A DNA stretch of 64,000 nt from Pectinophora gossypiella (GCF_024362695.1 NC_065406.1:558001-622000); one strand, 5' to 3'; numbered from the stretch's first letter, positions 51,073 to 62,471 are shown. Notes: generated from the letters alone by a model not told the origin. Numbers and translations are program-made.

Positions 51073-53415
51073 AATGTTAAACGCAGTGACATTTAAAAAG
51101 TAAACAGTTTCAAATTAGGAATCCCGTGTGATTGAGAGGTGTCTACCGCCCACCCGGTCGACCTAAGCTCCGTCGGTGCTCTGGACCGCCGCCAGAGGGC
51201 GTTGCTCCGGCCATTGTCTCACATACACCACCACCGAAATGTACTAAAATAGATCCCATATCACTCTACAAGGTGTGTGTGTACTGTCGTGTAGGAAGTA
51301 CTTGTCTTTGATCTAAGCGTTAGGTTGCACATTTTGTTTTGGTCTAGCATTAGACTGTAGGGGCCATGGCTGGTTATCTTTGGCATGTCGGAGAGGTCAG
51401 AAGTAAACTGTTGGATCTGTGTTTGATGCTCTGGTAAACTGTAACAGCATAGTAGGATGCATTGTATTTTATTTGATTTTCACTTTTTTATGACAGTCTG
51501 TGCTTCTACCAAGGAATGCCTTCGAGAATATGCGTTAGTTATACGAAAAGCGGACTGAATAGATTTGCAGAAAGACATATTTTGTAGGAACACAGACAAA
51601 AAGGATCGAAATAACACAGGTATAAATTAAATTCTAGTCCAATCCCAGTTTTCTATTTCAAAACGCAATAATATCGTAAGTTCTTAACTCGAGCACTCTA
51701 GTACTTGTTACGATCTCATAACAATATACAGTTAAGTACGCAATTTGCAATATAATCCAACTCCTAGCCGTACATACCAGAGCCCTTACTGATACGTGCT
51801 ATTTATTGTTTACCATTGGACCCTATACACGGAAGCGCGGGTTATAGCCTACGCATTGTTCACCACAATAGTTTTCCCATTTTCTCCCAGGGCGTCGCAC
51901 GCAATGACCGCACCCGGCCGTCCGTCGACCTCGCCGCTATTCTCCACACACCGCAAAAACTCACGTGGAATAAAACCCACTCAAACATACATCACCGCTC
52001 TAATAACCAATCTCAATGCACATTTTAAACTAACTACACGATGGACGCGCAACGCCAATCCGTATTTTTAACAGCAATCAAAATTGTTTCCAGAATCGTC
52101 GTCGGCTTGTAATTTTCCCGTGCCGCGTTCTTTCACGCCATCGCATTCGAAATACGAATTTTTAAGACTTTTTTCGCATATTTTCGGTCAGTGTTTCTGC
52201 AATGATTTTTGGCTTGGATACCATTTTATTGGGCTTCTTTGGTTGGTAAATGAATGTAAATTCTTAGCGGATTCTTCAAATTTTCTAAATGAACTGGCTC
52301 TTTAACGTGGTTCAATCTTGGAAATAATGTATTCATTAATCACTAGTGTGTATTTTCGTCTCGTTTGTGCAACCGACAAATAAATATAGACATTTACAAG
52401 ATTTTGCGCATGCGAATCAGTGGACAAAATCCCTTATTTGTAAACAAGTATAATTAAAACTATATTACGCATTTTAAAAATGTCAAGAAAGATTCTGTCC
52501 ACCCGGAAGGTCTCCCGGTATCGAACCTTCACTGTTGAACTTTTAAGACCACAATTTGACCAGTTCAATATGCAAGAGTCATCAATCATCATTAAACAGT
52601 GTTGAAACAAAAGGTGAAGGAACAACGCTGGAAATAAACCATTGCGTCCATAGACCTTGTATAACAGATAGACAACCAATCTCTGTGAAAAAGTGTTCGC
52701 GGCGCATCTTGTTACAAGCGACGGCATGTAAAGACACTCTACAACCGATATTGCACTTTATATTCAGCCATAACATTAAAAAAAAAGGAAAAAAAAAGAA
52801 AGGAAGAAAATTAGAAATAAGTCATTTACTAACGCATACTCGTCTGAGTCAATGGTTACTTGGAATAAAGTCTTTTTTTTTAATTAAAGTTTGAGGGAAC
52901 GAAATTATACTATTTACATACTTAAATTAATGTATTGGTATGTAGAACACGGTTCGGAAAAGAGTGTTCTTTTAGAAGAACTCCTTAGAGTCTTTAGGAT
53001 GTCAGTGATTGTGCCACGAAATTACGTTTTCCTTTGATGATATGTTTTAAAGTGGACACCTTAATACTTGCTTCTCAAATTCCATAGCTACTTTACCGAC
53101 AATGGTATATTTTATGTGATAGGCTGCCATTTTATCTTTACTTTTTGTAAAATACTACATGAAAAATGAAAAAATGAAAAAATATTTATTGCTTAAACCA
53201 AATAAACATAATTACAGTAAATTGGGATCTCCTAGTAGGCAAATTAATTTACCTGTGTCAGGAGTATCCACCTCTTACATATATGTATTACATTTTAACT
53301 GGTATTTTCGGTTCCAACCGCAGCAAAGAAAGGAGTGAAAAAAAGAAAAGAAAACAATAATAATAAGAAAAGAAATCAATAAGCAAATAAATTAATTACC
53401 AATTACAGTTTACTG
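51073..53415. other. Interval with unassigned frames
   Basis: No confident gene. A GC-rich stretch at 51145-51235 and frames at 51796-52071 (plus) and 52434-52776 (minus) may be LINE remnants. A minus-strand GGTTCGATACCGGG at about 52515-52528 looks like a pol III B box of an old SINE. Confidence 0.3.
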
Positions 53416-53451
53416 ATGAGTGTGTGTGTGTATGTGTGTGTGTGTGTGTGT
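53416..53451. repeat. (TG)n microsatellite
   Basis: GTGTGTGTGTGTATGTGTGT and further TG units span about 35 bases with one A interruption. Confidence 0.8.
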
Positions 53452-53770
53452 ACATACAAACGTATTTTTGATAAATAGCATAACATACTTAGGTTTCTAG
53501 CTTTCCTGTGATAAATCTCCTTGCATAAAATATCGACTATCATAGTCGATATTTGATGTTTCCTCTGCAGGTTATAATGCACAAGACGACCTTTAAATAT
53601 ACAATCTCGGAGCTCCGTGGGTCGTAAAGCTGGTGGACGATTGGAGAGCAAAGTTAGAGTAAGTACTTATGAACTATTTGCTCATACTCGTATGGCGCGC
53701 GTTTCGCGCTCACTGGCCCTTCCAACTTTTTCCTTCTATTCCGTGGTATACCCTGTACACCTCTGCCTAC

Positions 53771-54096
53771 GGCCTCCGTGGTCCAGTGGTTGAGCGTTAT
53801 GCTCACGATCCGGAGGTCCCGTTTTCGAATCCCGGTGGGGACAAATCACAAAAATCACTTTGTGATTTGGTTAGGACATTACAGGCTGATCACCTCATTG
53901 TCCAAAAAGTAAGATGGTCCGTGCTTCAGAAGGCACGTTAAGCCGTTGGTCCCGGTTATTACTTACTGATGTAAGTATGTAGTTAGGTACATGAGTCATG
54001 TCAGGGGCCTATGGCGGCTTAGTAATAACCCTGACACCAGGGTTGATGGGGTTGGTAATCTACCTCACAATCCACACGATAGAAGATAGAAGAGTG
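53771..54096 (+). mobile_element. SINE-A inserted in a LINE tail
   Basis: It has a complete head (GTGGTCCAGTGGTTGAGCGT), a B box changed to GTTTTCGAATCCCGG, the central domain and the 3' end. CCTCTGCYTAC flanks it at 53760-53770 and 54097-54107 with one mismatch. That word is part of a LINE tail which continues as CCTTTCGGGGATACAGG. Confidence 0.85.
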
Positions 54097-54352
54097 CCTC
54101 TGCTTACCCTTTCGGGGATACAGGTCTCATGTTAGGTTTGTAATTTTACTCATCAACCCATTGCCACCCATCACGTTATACCCCGCAACCCTCACCACGC
54201 AACCAATCATCTCTGATTGATTGGATCATCATCATCATTACGACTCATTAGCGATTGCGGCCCTTGTGTTTGCGTATTGTGTCCGGCCTCAGGGTCAGAT
54301 GCGCATTGTTTCGGAGCTAAGGTTGCGAAAGGATACGGAGTAGCTGGTTAAC

Positions 54353-54560
54353 TGCCTCCGTAGTCCAGTGGTTGAGTGTTGGGCTCACGATCCGGAGGTC
54401 CGGGGTTCGAATCCCGGTGGGGACATATCACAATAATCGTTTTGTGATCCCTAGTTTCGTTAGGACGTTACAGGCTGATCACCTGATTGTCCAAAAAGAA
54501 GATGATCCGTGCTTCGGAAGGCACGTTAAGCCGTTGGTCCCGGTTACTACTTACTGATGT
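54353..54560 (+). mobile_element. SINE-A, 3'-truncated
   Basis: Head (CTCCGTAGTCCAGTGGTTGA), B box (GGGGTTCGAATCCCGG) and central domain are present. It stops at GGTTACTACTTACTGATG and continues into TTTGCCGCAGGTAAGTACAG, which mimics a splice junction. Confidence 0.75.
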
Positions 54561-54562
54561 TT

Positions 54563-55013
54563 GCCGCAGGTAAGTACAGAGATAAAATATTACGCCAGAA
54601 GTTGTACATACCTGAAACAAAAATAACATTTCGTTAAAAAAGTGATTCATAACTTATAATTATATTATTATAAAAATCAGAATTTATTAGTCTTAATTAA
54701 ATTCTAAAACTGAAAATATAAAAATGGGATTTATTTAAACTTATTTATAATAAGGGAATTACTAAGCTTAGCTACCAACAAATTCTTTGGCAAACGAGAA
54801 GACATTTATATACCTACGAATAAATAATACGATTTATACAAATAGTTCCACATTTTATTTTAAGAATCAAAATATTAAGAAATAACCATAAAATCCTATA
54901 TGTTATTTAGAATAAAATATTGTGCAAGGAATAAAAATAAATATTCTATTTTATTAGAAGACGGCTATTAAAAACGCGAACTTTCTCTTAGGATGCGCGC
55001 GTTAGTCAGAGAG
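54563..55013. other. AT-rich interval upstream of a TATA-type promoter candidate
   Basis: No gene or repeat is recognised; poly-A/T words dominate. Confidence 0.4.
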
Positions 55014-55022
55014 TATAAATAG
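55014..55022 (+). promoter_or_regulatory. Strong TATA-box candidate
   Basis: TATAAATAG is a near-ideal TATA box in a sharp switch from AT-rich to GC-richer sequence (GCGCGCGTTAGTCAGAGAG upstream; GCGCAACACGGACGATGCAC downstream). Initiation would fall near 55044. No recognisable coding exon follows within 100 bases, so it could drive a spliced leader, a noncoding RNA or nothing. Confidence 0.3.
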
Positions 55023-55146
55023 TACTATTGCGCAACACGGACGATGCACCGATGCGCTGGGTGCACCGCGGAACTGCAGTTTAAACACGGTTAAAGATTT
55101 CAAGTTTTTTTATTTACCCCAGTGATAACTACTGATTAAAGGAACT

Positions 55147-55330
55147 CATCATCAATTTAAGAGCCACGCTCTTGTCGGTGTAGCATTTTCCCTGCTGCTT
55201 TTTTAGGGAAAATAGGGCAGTGGTTTCCCTCTTGCCTTCCGCCCCGCAGTACTCTGTCTGACGTAAGTGGGATGGCGCCCAGAGTAGTCTATTACAAAGC
55301 CATACTAGGACTCCTGTCCTCCGCCTCTGA
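55147..55330 (-). mobile_element. RTE-F tail element
   Basis: CATCATCAATTTAAGAGCCA, TAGGGCAGTGGTTTCCCTCT, GCCTTCCGCCCCGCAGTACT and CCATACTAGGACTCCTGTCC match 16909-17100 and the complement of 25425-25650. A CAGAGGCGG stretch repeats just beyond the right end. Confidence 0.7.
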
Positions 55331-55424
55331 GTACTGACAGTTACTATTCAGAGGCGGAAAAAATATCAGTAAGTAGTTCTTTCTTGGGAGTAAACGCTTT
55401 CTTGAGATCCACGATCTGGGAATC

Positions 55425-55540
55425 CGTTACAGCCCTGTTCGGAGAATGCATGGCTTACATCGAAGGGGACTTTGAATCCCGGGTTGGGCTCTAAACCACT
55501 GAACTAGACTTTGAGTTTGAATCCATGTTTGGATTACTTA
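55425..55540 (+). mobile_element. SINE-N fragment
   Basis: GACTTTGAATCCCGGGTTGG, GCTCTAAACCACTGAACTAG and TTTGAATCCATGTTTGGATT follow the SINE-N head-to-body junction with heavy divergence. Confidence 0.4.
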
Positions 55541-55639
55541 TAGATAATTTATGTCACGCGGTTTATATTGTGTCCGGTTAATGGTAATAGTCTCGCTTCG
55601 TATTATAATATAGAGCTTAAACACAGCTGGTGAGGAGTG

Positions 55640-55700
55640 AGTGTGCATACTATACACCTCTGCCTAGCCCTTCGGGGATACAAGCGTGGTGCTATGTTAT
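55640..55700 (+). mobile_element. LINE tail fragment
   Basis: ATACACCTCTGCCTAGCCCT and TCGGGGATACAAGCGTGGTG match the LINE tail that hosts the SINE-A at 53771. Confidence 0.5.
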
Positions 55701-55832
55701 ATTGTAAAAAAATTAAAAATAATGAAATGAAATAATAAATAAATGTAAATTAAATAAATAAATAAATGAAAAATGAAATAAATAAAATGAATAATTAATT
55801 GAATAAATGAAATTAAAATTGAATCGAATTGT
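55700..55832. repeat. AAAT/GAAAT-rich simple sequence
   Basis: Degenerate AAATG, AATAAAT and GAAATTAAA units make up about 130 bases. The overlapping 147-residue minus frame (55713-56156) owes its F/Y/N-rich C-terminal half to this run. Confidence 0.7.
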
Positions 55833-56259
55833 GTTATGATCTGAGATGCCGTGATAGACCAGTTGGAAGAATTTCTTTATATAAAAAAATCCTATATAAA
55901 ACTTACGAACCGAGCAGTAGGTAGGTAACTTACCTACATATCGACAAACTTGTTTTTTAATGTAGTGCATACGACAAGAGTTCAGACGACCAAGGTTGGG
56001 CAAAGAATAGTAGATGGCATTGGGCACATACAACCACCAGGAAGTGTCACCTTGTCCACCAGTTAGCCTTATGTGTCTTACGTTTGCGATCAAGCTATTT
56101 ACTTCTGATTCTGAACTGTGACTTGTAATTCTTTTAATGTGGCGTGAATTTCCCAACGGTGAATCAACTATCGATTGGCGTTTATTGATGTGATGTTATA
56201 TGCGATAATTATACGTTATAGTCTTGGATACTGTTTAATTAATAAGACACGAAGTGCGT

Positions 56260-56334
56260 AATGTCAACAAATGTCCAATAGCAATATTGCTTTTTTAGGT
56301 GAATTGATTTATTGTGGCCTTCTTAACCCCCCAG
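56260..56334. mobile_element. MITE-H right half
   Basis: AATAGCAATATTGCTTTTTT, AGGTGAATTGATTTATTGTG and GCCTTCTTAACCCCCC match the right arm of MITE-H at 50222-50379. Confidence 0.6.
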
Positions 56335-58220
56335 ATTAGCAGATGGCAACTTGTTTTATTCCCAAATGGAGATATCGCAAGACGAACTGAGTACTCACAC
56401 TTCACGGTTTTCTAATAATTTTCATGGTTTTTTTTTATAATTTATATATTTATAATTTTAGTAGAGAGACACCTAAATAAGTGTGAAATTAAATGATTTA
56501 ATTTTTCGACCGTTTTGTGTTGGTTCAACAAATATTTAATGTTTAATTTAGAGGTACGATTTTTGTAACCTGTTTTAATAAATAGGTTCTTATTATTAAC
56601 TCGGGAGACTTATCACTAAGTACTTATTTAGTTTTTAATTTTATTTTCTTTGTATGTCAATCTTAAGATTTTAGTGTTACTCTTTTACAAACCCTCTCAC
56701 ACACACAATCACGTACAACTACATTCCACACAAAGAGAGGATCTTTTTGTTTTGATAAGCCATTAATTAAAAACTTCTTTTTTTCGATAACATAAGTATG
56801 TATACTAGCGAGCTTAACATAATATAAATATCCAGGAGAGAGGCATCATAGGGTGTAATACAATTATTTTTATACTTAGTCAGCTATGGTACTTACCTAT
56901 TTATATCTGTGTCTAATACTAAGCTATGTTTAAGGAAAGAATTGTACCCACTTTTTGGCAATAAATATTATTATTATTATTAAGATACCATTTAGTTCTA
57001 TTCACCCTTATACGGATTAGAAGCGTAACATATACATGGCCGGTTCGTCTCTCTATTTAAAATTAGAATAATAAATTTCTATTCCCGTGCAAAAAGCGTC
57101 ACAAACCGTCTGCAACTCCGCGTAACTGCAGTTACGGTAGCGGTGCATCTGGGCCCGGCGTTTTACTCTTTTTGTATTCGTTCTTGCAGCTAACTCGGCG
57201 GCTGCCTGACCTATTTGCTCCAAATAGCCGCAGCCCAGCCGACACGTGTAGCATGGAACATGCTCCATTCTTCCTCGATACTCCAACAGCTTTCCAAGAC
57301 TAATTACTGAACAAACCGACTCGGAACTTAAGTGCCACAAAAGGGGAATATTGAAGTTAGTCTTAATTTGTTATTTATTATTATAAGCGTCTTTTAATAA
57401 ACTGATGAATTATTTATCAATTGAATAGCAATATGTTTTATTAAAAAAATCAAATTTGGAACACTTTATTCTACGTATAGACACTATTGACCATCGAGAA
57501 ATCGGAATTTTGAATTTAAACACATTTCCAGAGAAATAGTAGTAAAATAAATAATTGTATTCTAAAATGCAATATTTATAAATGGAATGTTGCCGTTAAA
57601 GAATTCCGTGTGGAATTTCAGATTTCTAAATTTGGATCGTGTTGTGTTTAGGAGTATCAGGATAGTTAGACGAGTGAATTTTGGTACTTTTAATTTGTAG
57701 CTTTAGTGTAAGTATAGTTGTGTTGTGTTGTGTGTGTAGTTATGAGACAATAGATTTTTTCAAAAGTTTCACGCGATTAAGCTGGAAATGGCCTTGCAAT
57801 ACAACTTATAAGCAATATTATAAAATACCTAAAGTATTATCTATGAAGCCGTATAAGGCAACTTAGTTTGGTGACCCCAATCTGTGCAATGAGTATTTTC
57901 TGCTAAATATGCTATTGAATTAATCCGCGGGTTTGGTGGTGTAGGGCTTCAGTGAAGGGCGCGATTTGATACTTGAATAGTTCGATTTGGGTCGAAAACG
58001 CAGGGTCATTACTTTCGGTCGGTTTATAACTTGATGGTAAGTGACGATGCGGTCTAGGGCGGATCACGCTAACCTAGCAAATGCCTAATAACTCTAGCTT
58101 TTAAGACTCCCATATTATAATGAGTTGGAATAACAGAGGATGGCAGGCAGTTACAATCCTTCGCAGTTCGCATCAAAAAGGAAGAGGCAAAACGTTTAGT
58201 GCGGAATATCAACTCTATAT
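56335..58220. other. Interval with no recognised gene
   Basis: A minus frame at 57053-57340 (95 residues, including YTCRLGCGYLEQIGQAAAEL and RYRNCSYAELQTVCDAFCTG) is cysteine-containing and more balanced than most. No family is recognised. The rest is AT-rich. Confidence 0.3.
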
Positions 58221-58235
58221 TATGTACTACCATCA

Positions 58236-58444
58236 TCATCATCATGATGATGATGATCATGGTGGTGTTGTGTCATCTAACATGATGGACTAATGTTATG
58301 GGCGATAGGCTGATCCCTTATCACCATAAGGTTCATCATATCCAGCTTACGACATCGTATCAACAGTGGCTGCAAGTTGTCTTTGATTACTTGTGGCTCT
58401 GCTCACCCCATTAGGGATTACGGGCGTGAGTTTATGTATGTATG
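58236..58444 (+). mobile_element. Element D with 15-bp target-site duplication
   Basis: AACATGATGGACTAATGTTA, TGGGCGATAGGCTGATCCCT, GTATCAACAGTGGCTGCAAG and GGGATTACGGGCGTGAGTTT lead into (TATG)n. TATGTACTACCATCA flanks it exactly at 58221-58235 and 58445-58459. It starts within a (CAT)n/(GAT)n palindrome. This is the cleanest insertion of its family here. Confidence 0.8.
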
Positions 58445-58756
58445 TATGTACTACCATCAAGATTTGGTAAAGAGGCCACAGAATTTCCGATCTATACTAA
58501 AAACTTATTGGTTTTGCAATTTGAAAGCAGCATTTTGATGAGAATAATTATCTTTAGCGAATCCTTCAAAATTGCAGAGGATTGCTAATTACAATACTAG
58601 AGGTAAGCCGAGAACAGCCACTTTTCATACAAATTCCTAGTATGGATATATGTATTTCCACGGGTAAACAGCCCATCGTCCATGTAATGGTCTGATCACC
58701 TATATAGGTACATCCCACTGCAGCACTGCGGGTTGTTGGACGAGTTTATGGCTAAT

Positions 58757-58925
58757 AGCCGGGACCAACAGCTTAACGTGCCCTCCGAAACACGGAATTA
58801 TCTTACATTTTCGGACAATCAGGTGATTGAATCACCTGCAAGTGATTTCGACAATGTCCCCATCGGGAAACGAACCTGGATCCCAGATCGTGAGCCTAAC
58901 GCTGTAACGATTCGACCACGGAGGT
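58757..58925 (-). mobile_element. Old SINE-A, 3'-truncated
   Basis: The central domain (CGGGACCAACAGCTTAACGT), GGACAATCAGGTGATTGAAT and a damaged head (CGTGAGCCTAACGCTGTAAC, then CGACCACGGAGG) are present. Many substitutions mark it as old. Confidence 0.65.
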
Positions 58926-59317
58926 TTATATAAAAAGGACGAAATCCCAGCGACGCAAAGTATGCTCAACAATATCACGAGTCTCAACTCAACAGGAACA
59001 AAAACATTCCGGAGGCTGCGAGGGTCTTGCTTAAAAGCCAACCAACAGGAAAATAATACAATTAAAAGAAAAAACAATTAAAAAAATAAATTGAAATGTT
59101 CAAGTCAAACAGTGGAGTGCTGGCACGTTTCAAACACGTGGCGTTTGTCCTTTGACACGTGGCGAGTTTTTCGGCTTCACCAGGGGCTTAGGCCAAGTTG
59201 AAAATGATTACGAAAAACGACATTGTAATCGAGTAAAATGTAGTGCTTCTATTTTCTTAATGCCCCTCGGGAAACGTCGTATTTTGGAATACAAACTATG
59301 AAAATATATGGGACTGA

Positions 59318-59460
59318 TTGTCACCTTTTATCAATCTTTTAATTTTTTATCACTGTCGACTTATCACCTTATGTCCATTCCATACATTTTTATCACTGTC
59401 GACTTGTCACATTTTGTCAATCCTATACATTTTTATCACTGTCGACTGGTCACCGACAAG
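59318..59460. repeat. Minisatellite with TTTATCACTGTCGACT units
   Basis: The motif TTTTATCACTGTCGACTYRTCAC occurs with TCCATTCC/TCAATCC-ATACAT spacers at about 59342, 59388 and 59431, a unit of roughly 44-47 bases. A detached unit is at 59576-59612. A GTCGACTGG word recurs at 59653. The unit is not an obvious transposon part. Confidence 0.65.
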
Positions 59461-59758
59461 ACGCTACGACATATGGTGAGTTTTGCTAGCAAGCTATGTC
59501 CGTCAAAACCTCTCCACTCCCCATTTCTCGAAATCTTCGAACATAAAGTAGGCAATAAATTATTGAATATAATTTAATGTCAATCCCATAAATTTTTATC
59601 ACTGTCACTGTCGAATGTCAATTTTTTTGGGAAGTCGGCTAGGGCCCTAGGTGTCGACTGGCGTCTCCATAGTCTTAGTGAGATATGGCCCATAAATGCC
59701 TATTCATTCTAGCATTTGTATATTACAAGAAAGAATATTAAACATGATAATTACCTAA

Positions 59759-60194
59759 TCCATACTAATATTATAAATGCGTAAGTGTATTTGTGTGTCT
59801 GTCTGTTTGTCAGTCTTTTACGGCAAAACGGAGCGACGAATTGACATGTTTTTTTTAAGTGGAGATAGTTGAAGTAATGGAGAGTGGCATAGGTTATTTT
59901 TTGTCTCTTTCTAATCCCCCACTTCTCTAAAATGGGGGGTGGAAGTTTCTAGGGAGCATTCCGCAATTTCAACGTACATAGCTAAAAATTGGTATGCGGG
60001 TTATTATTTTGTGACTAACAAAAGTCATTTTTCTTGGAAATCTGCCCCCAATCCCTTCAAAGAATGGGTTAAATTTTATATGGGTCTTTTCGTAGTTTTC
60101 AAGGAGGAAGGTAAAAATTGGTACATTAGGAAAGGGGAGCCGTGTTACCCCAAATTTAACGCAAGCGAAGCCGCGGGCAAAAGCTACTGCTAAA
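59759..60194 (+). mobile_element. Helitron-like element, near complete
   Basis: The left end is TCCATACTAATATTATAAAT followed by GCGTAAGTGTATTTGTGTGT. The right end is GCAAGCGAAGCCGCGGGCAA then AAGCTACT. These are hallmark ends of lepidopteran non-autonomous Helitron-like elements. Frames of 84 (plus) and 80 (minus) residues inside are composition artefacts. It is about 435 bases long. Confidence 0.7.
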
Positions 60195-60551
60195 TAAAAC
60201 CATCTTGTCACGAGTTACGCGATCAACGCAAGACTTTTACTTTTAACCGCGGAAGAGTCAAGTAAATTGCCACGGTAACAGAAATTATTCCATTATGAAT
60301 TAAATTTATTTATGTGAATGAGTGCGCAAATTAAGTGGTTATATCTTTGACAATCATGCGAGATTTTAGAACAATTGTGTCGTCGTTATAAGCTATTTAT
60401 ATGTGTTGTGTTTAGAGAAATGGTTAGCATGTAAGTTCGGTTTCTTTAAAAATGTTGTTGAATTCATTTCCAGATTAAATGTAGAGTGATTCGGGATATT
60501 GAAAGCTTCGTCTTTCTCGTCATGTTGTTTCTTTGTAACCTAATTTCGGTC

Positions 60552-60612
60552 TTCTTCTTAAATCGTGTGGGTTGTGTTGTGGATGACCAGCCTCAGCAAC
60601 CATGGTGTTAGC
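60552..60612 (-). mobile_element. SINE-A tail fragment
   Basis: TTCTTCTTAAATCGTGTGGG, TTGTGTTGTGGATGACCAGC and CTCAGCAACCATGGTGTTAG resemble the last 60 bases of SINE-A in reverse. Confidence 0.55.
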
Positions 60613-60692
60613 TACTTTCTGTCATTTATGTTTGACGCGGCTTTTTGTAGATTTTTCTCGGGTGACATGCGATTTCGGTCACTATTAAATTT

Positions 60693-60838
60693 CATCATCA
60701 TCAATTTAAGAGCCACGCTCTTGTCGGTGCAGCATTTTCCATGCTACTTTGCATTTTTTTATGCTGCGGGGCGGAAGGCAAGAGGGAAACCACTGCCCTA
60801 TTTTTCCCAAAAAAAGTAGCATGGAAAATGCTGCACCG
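60693..60838 (-). mobile_element. RTE-F tail with inverted 5' part and 12-bp TSD
   Basis: The left part is minus-oriented (CATCATCATCAATTTAAGAG and GCTCTTGTCGGTGCAGCATT). The right part, GGGCGGAAGGCAAGAGGGAA to AGTAGCATGGAAAATGCTGC, is plus-oriented. A 26-bp stretch at 60723-60748 is exactly inverted at 60815-60840. ACTATTAAATTT flanks the unit at 60681-60692 and 60839-60850. The junction bases AC overlap the arm. Confidence 0.8.
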
Positions 60839-60910
60839 ACTATTAAATTTATATGAAGGTTTTTGTTACACTAAGTATTTAATCAAGTCAAATCAAATAT
60901 ACTTTATTAC

Positions 60911-61320
60911 TCAAATTCAAATTCAAAAATATCTTTATTCAGTAGGTAACATAGTTACACTATGAATCGTCAATTTTACATAACGAACGTCTCATCCGCC
61001 TAAAACTACTGCAGCTTCTCACAACCTGTATAGCCGGGGAAAAGAAGCTGCAAGAAAAACTTCGGCACAGGGCCCAACACGTTCTTTAAAAAAAAAAAAC
61101 ATAAAATATTGGTATACAATTGAGTAATTTAGCTGCCTAATATCAGTTCTCAGACAGTTAATCCCATGCATTCATATCTTCTAAATAATCACTAACTTTA
61201 TAATAACCTTTTTTGTAAAGTTTTTGTTTAACTACTGTAACAGTTGAAAGGCAAATTCTGAATGTCAATGGGAATCTTATTGTAAAAACTTACTCTACTA
61301 CCCTACCACTTATACTTATA
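60911..61320 (-). mobile_element. LINE-E 3' UTR, longest copy
   Basis: It starts with the antisense tail TCAAATTCAAATTCAAAAAT and ATCTTTATTCAGTAGGTAAC, then AACGTCTCATCCGCCTAAAA, GCTGCAAGAAAAACTTCGGC and ATCAGTTCTCAGACAGTTAA. It extends further 5' than other copies, to about 61320. No frame is evident, consistent with a long 3' UTR. Confidence 0.7.
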
Positions 61321-61335
61321 TTTTCTGCTCTATAT

Positions 61336-61390
61336 TTCCCTAAAAAATAGCATGAAGAATGCTACACCGACAAGAGCGTGGTTCTTAGTG
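61336..61390 (+). mobile_element. RTE-F tail fragment
   Basis: CCCTAAAAAATAGCATGAAG and GAATGCTACACCGACAAGAG are the last coding bases of RTE-F, with the stop region changed to GTTCTTAG. Confidence 0.6.
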
Positions 61391-61396
61391 ATATGG

Positions 61397-61445
61397 CGAT
61401 AAGTACTTTATTACACACAAACATTTATAAAACAAAGAACAACAT
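61397..61445 (-). mobile_element. LINE 3' end fragment
   Basis: GATAAGTACTTTATTACACA and CAAACATTTATAAAACAAAG resemble the antisense polyadenylation end of LINE M at 14316-14405. Confidence 0.4.
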
Positions 61446-61575
61446 AATTATAATATTTCCCCATTTTCTGTACCTATATGAGATATACAAACGGGCGCCA
61501 TGAATATACGGCCAAAAATCCTCCATTAATCCAATCACACGCAATTTTGACAGAACTTCTCCTGCAAGGCTAACA

Positions 61576-61714
61576 TGCGTCATTTTGTCACGATCATTTT
61601 ATCGATTCTGACGATATAATTATGCCGTTTTGTCGATTAGTGCTAATATGTGAACCCAAATAAGTCATGTCGTTCTGTCAAAATACGATCAAAGTCACGT
61701 GGCACGCATGTTAG
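61576..61714. mobile_element. Putative small MITE
   Basis: CTAACATGCGTCATTTTGTC near the left and the complement of CCTAACATGCGTGCCACGTG at the right form short terminal inverted repeats. Interior words CGATCATTTTATCGATTCTG hint at more pairing. A single copy is seen. Confidence 0.4.
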
Positions 61715-61844
61715 GGAAAAAACAAATTTCTCGATATCGACAAAATCTATCGATCGATAAATTTATCACGTTGCGCTTGTTAGCTCTGCCTAGTTAGCCA
61801 AGTTACTATAGCATTTTTTTTTGTAGTTTTCGTTTTCATCTATC

Positions 61845-61935
61845 CTCTGGTGCCGTGCGCTGCGCGTGCGCATCGTGACGGCGACTGCTTTCACCCGCGC
61901 TTCCTGCTCGTCGTATACAACACGACACCGCATTA
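61845..61935. other. CpG-rich patch
   Basis: TGCCGTGCGCTGCGCGTGCG and CGTGACGGCGACTGCTTTCA form a short CG-rich island in AT-rich flanks. No exon is recognised. Confidence 0.35.
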
Positions 61936-62165
61936 TGAGCTATTTACACGCTTTTTTTCGCCAAAACGTGAAATTACAATTCTCGTTTAATTACCCTTAT
62001 TATTTCTTTTTTGCGAACAATATGGAATAAATGCGTGTGCAATGAATTCGTGTAAATGATAGGATTTTTTTTTATTTGTTATGGAATTGCTAATTTTTGT
62101 ATCCATTGTTTAGTAAATAACATATTTGTTCGTATAGCGCGTAGTTTTAAAGCCGTTTCTAATAA

Positions 62166-62471
62166 TATCATCATCATCAGCCCATTAACGTCCCCACTGC
62201 TGGGGCACGGGCCTTCCCTATGGATGGATACGAGTAGGGAGATCGGGCCTTAAACCATGACGCGGGCCCAGTGCGGATTGATGGTTATTAACGACTGCTA
62301 ATGCAGTCGGAACCAACGGCTTAACGTGCCTTCCGAAGCACGGAGGAGCTCGATATGAACACCTTTTTTTTATTTTTGTGGTCACCCATCCTACGACCGG
62401 CCTTTGCGAAAGTTGCTTAACTTCAACAATCACAGACCGAGCGCGTTTACCGCTGCGCCACCGAGCTCCTC
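62166..62471 (-). mobile_element. SINE-B, full length with 7-base internal insertion
   Basis: The tail, body, shared centre and 5S-like head are all present. The body reads GGATGGATACGAGTAGGGAG where other copies have GGATGGATAGGGAG. The T-run before GTGGTCACCC is interrupted. No clear target duplication was found. Confidence 0.8.

Noticed and set aside
53771..54560. Two SINE-A copies in the same orientation, suggesting a tandem array or CRISPR-like repeat
   Set aside because: They have different flanks, separate truncations and an independent target duplication; no regular spacers exist.
55713..56156. Longest open frame in the window (147 residues, minus)
   Set aside because: Its C-terminal half translates an AAAT-type simple repeat; no domain is visible in the N-terminal half.
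59939..60193. 84-residue plus frame
   Set aside because: Lies wholly inside a Helitron-like element whose consensus is noncoding.
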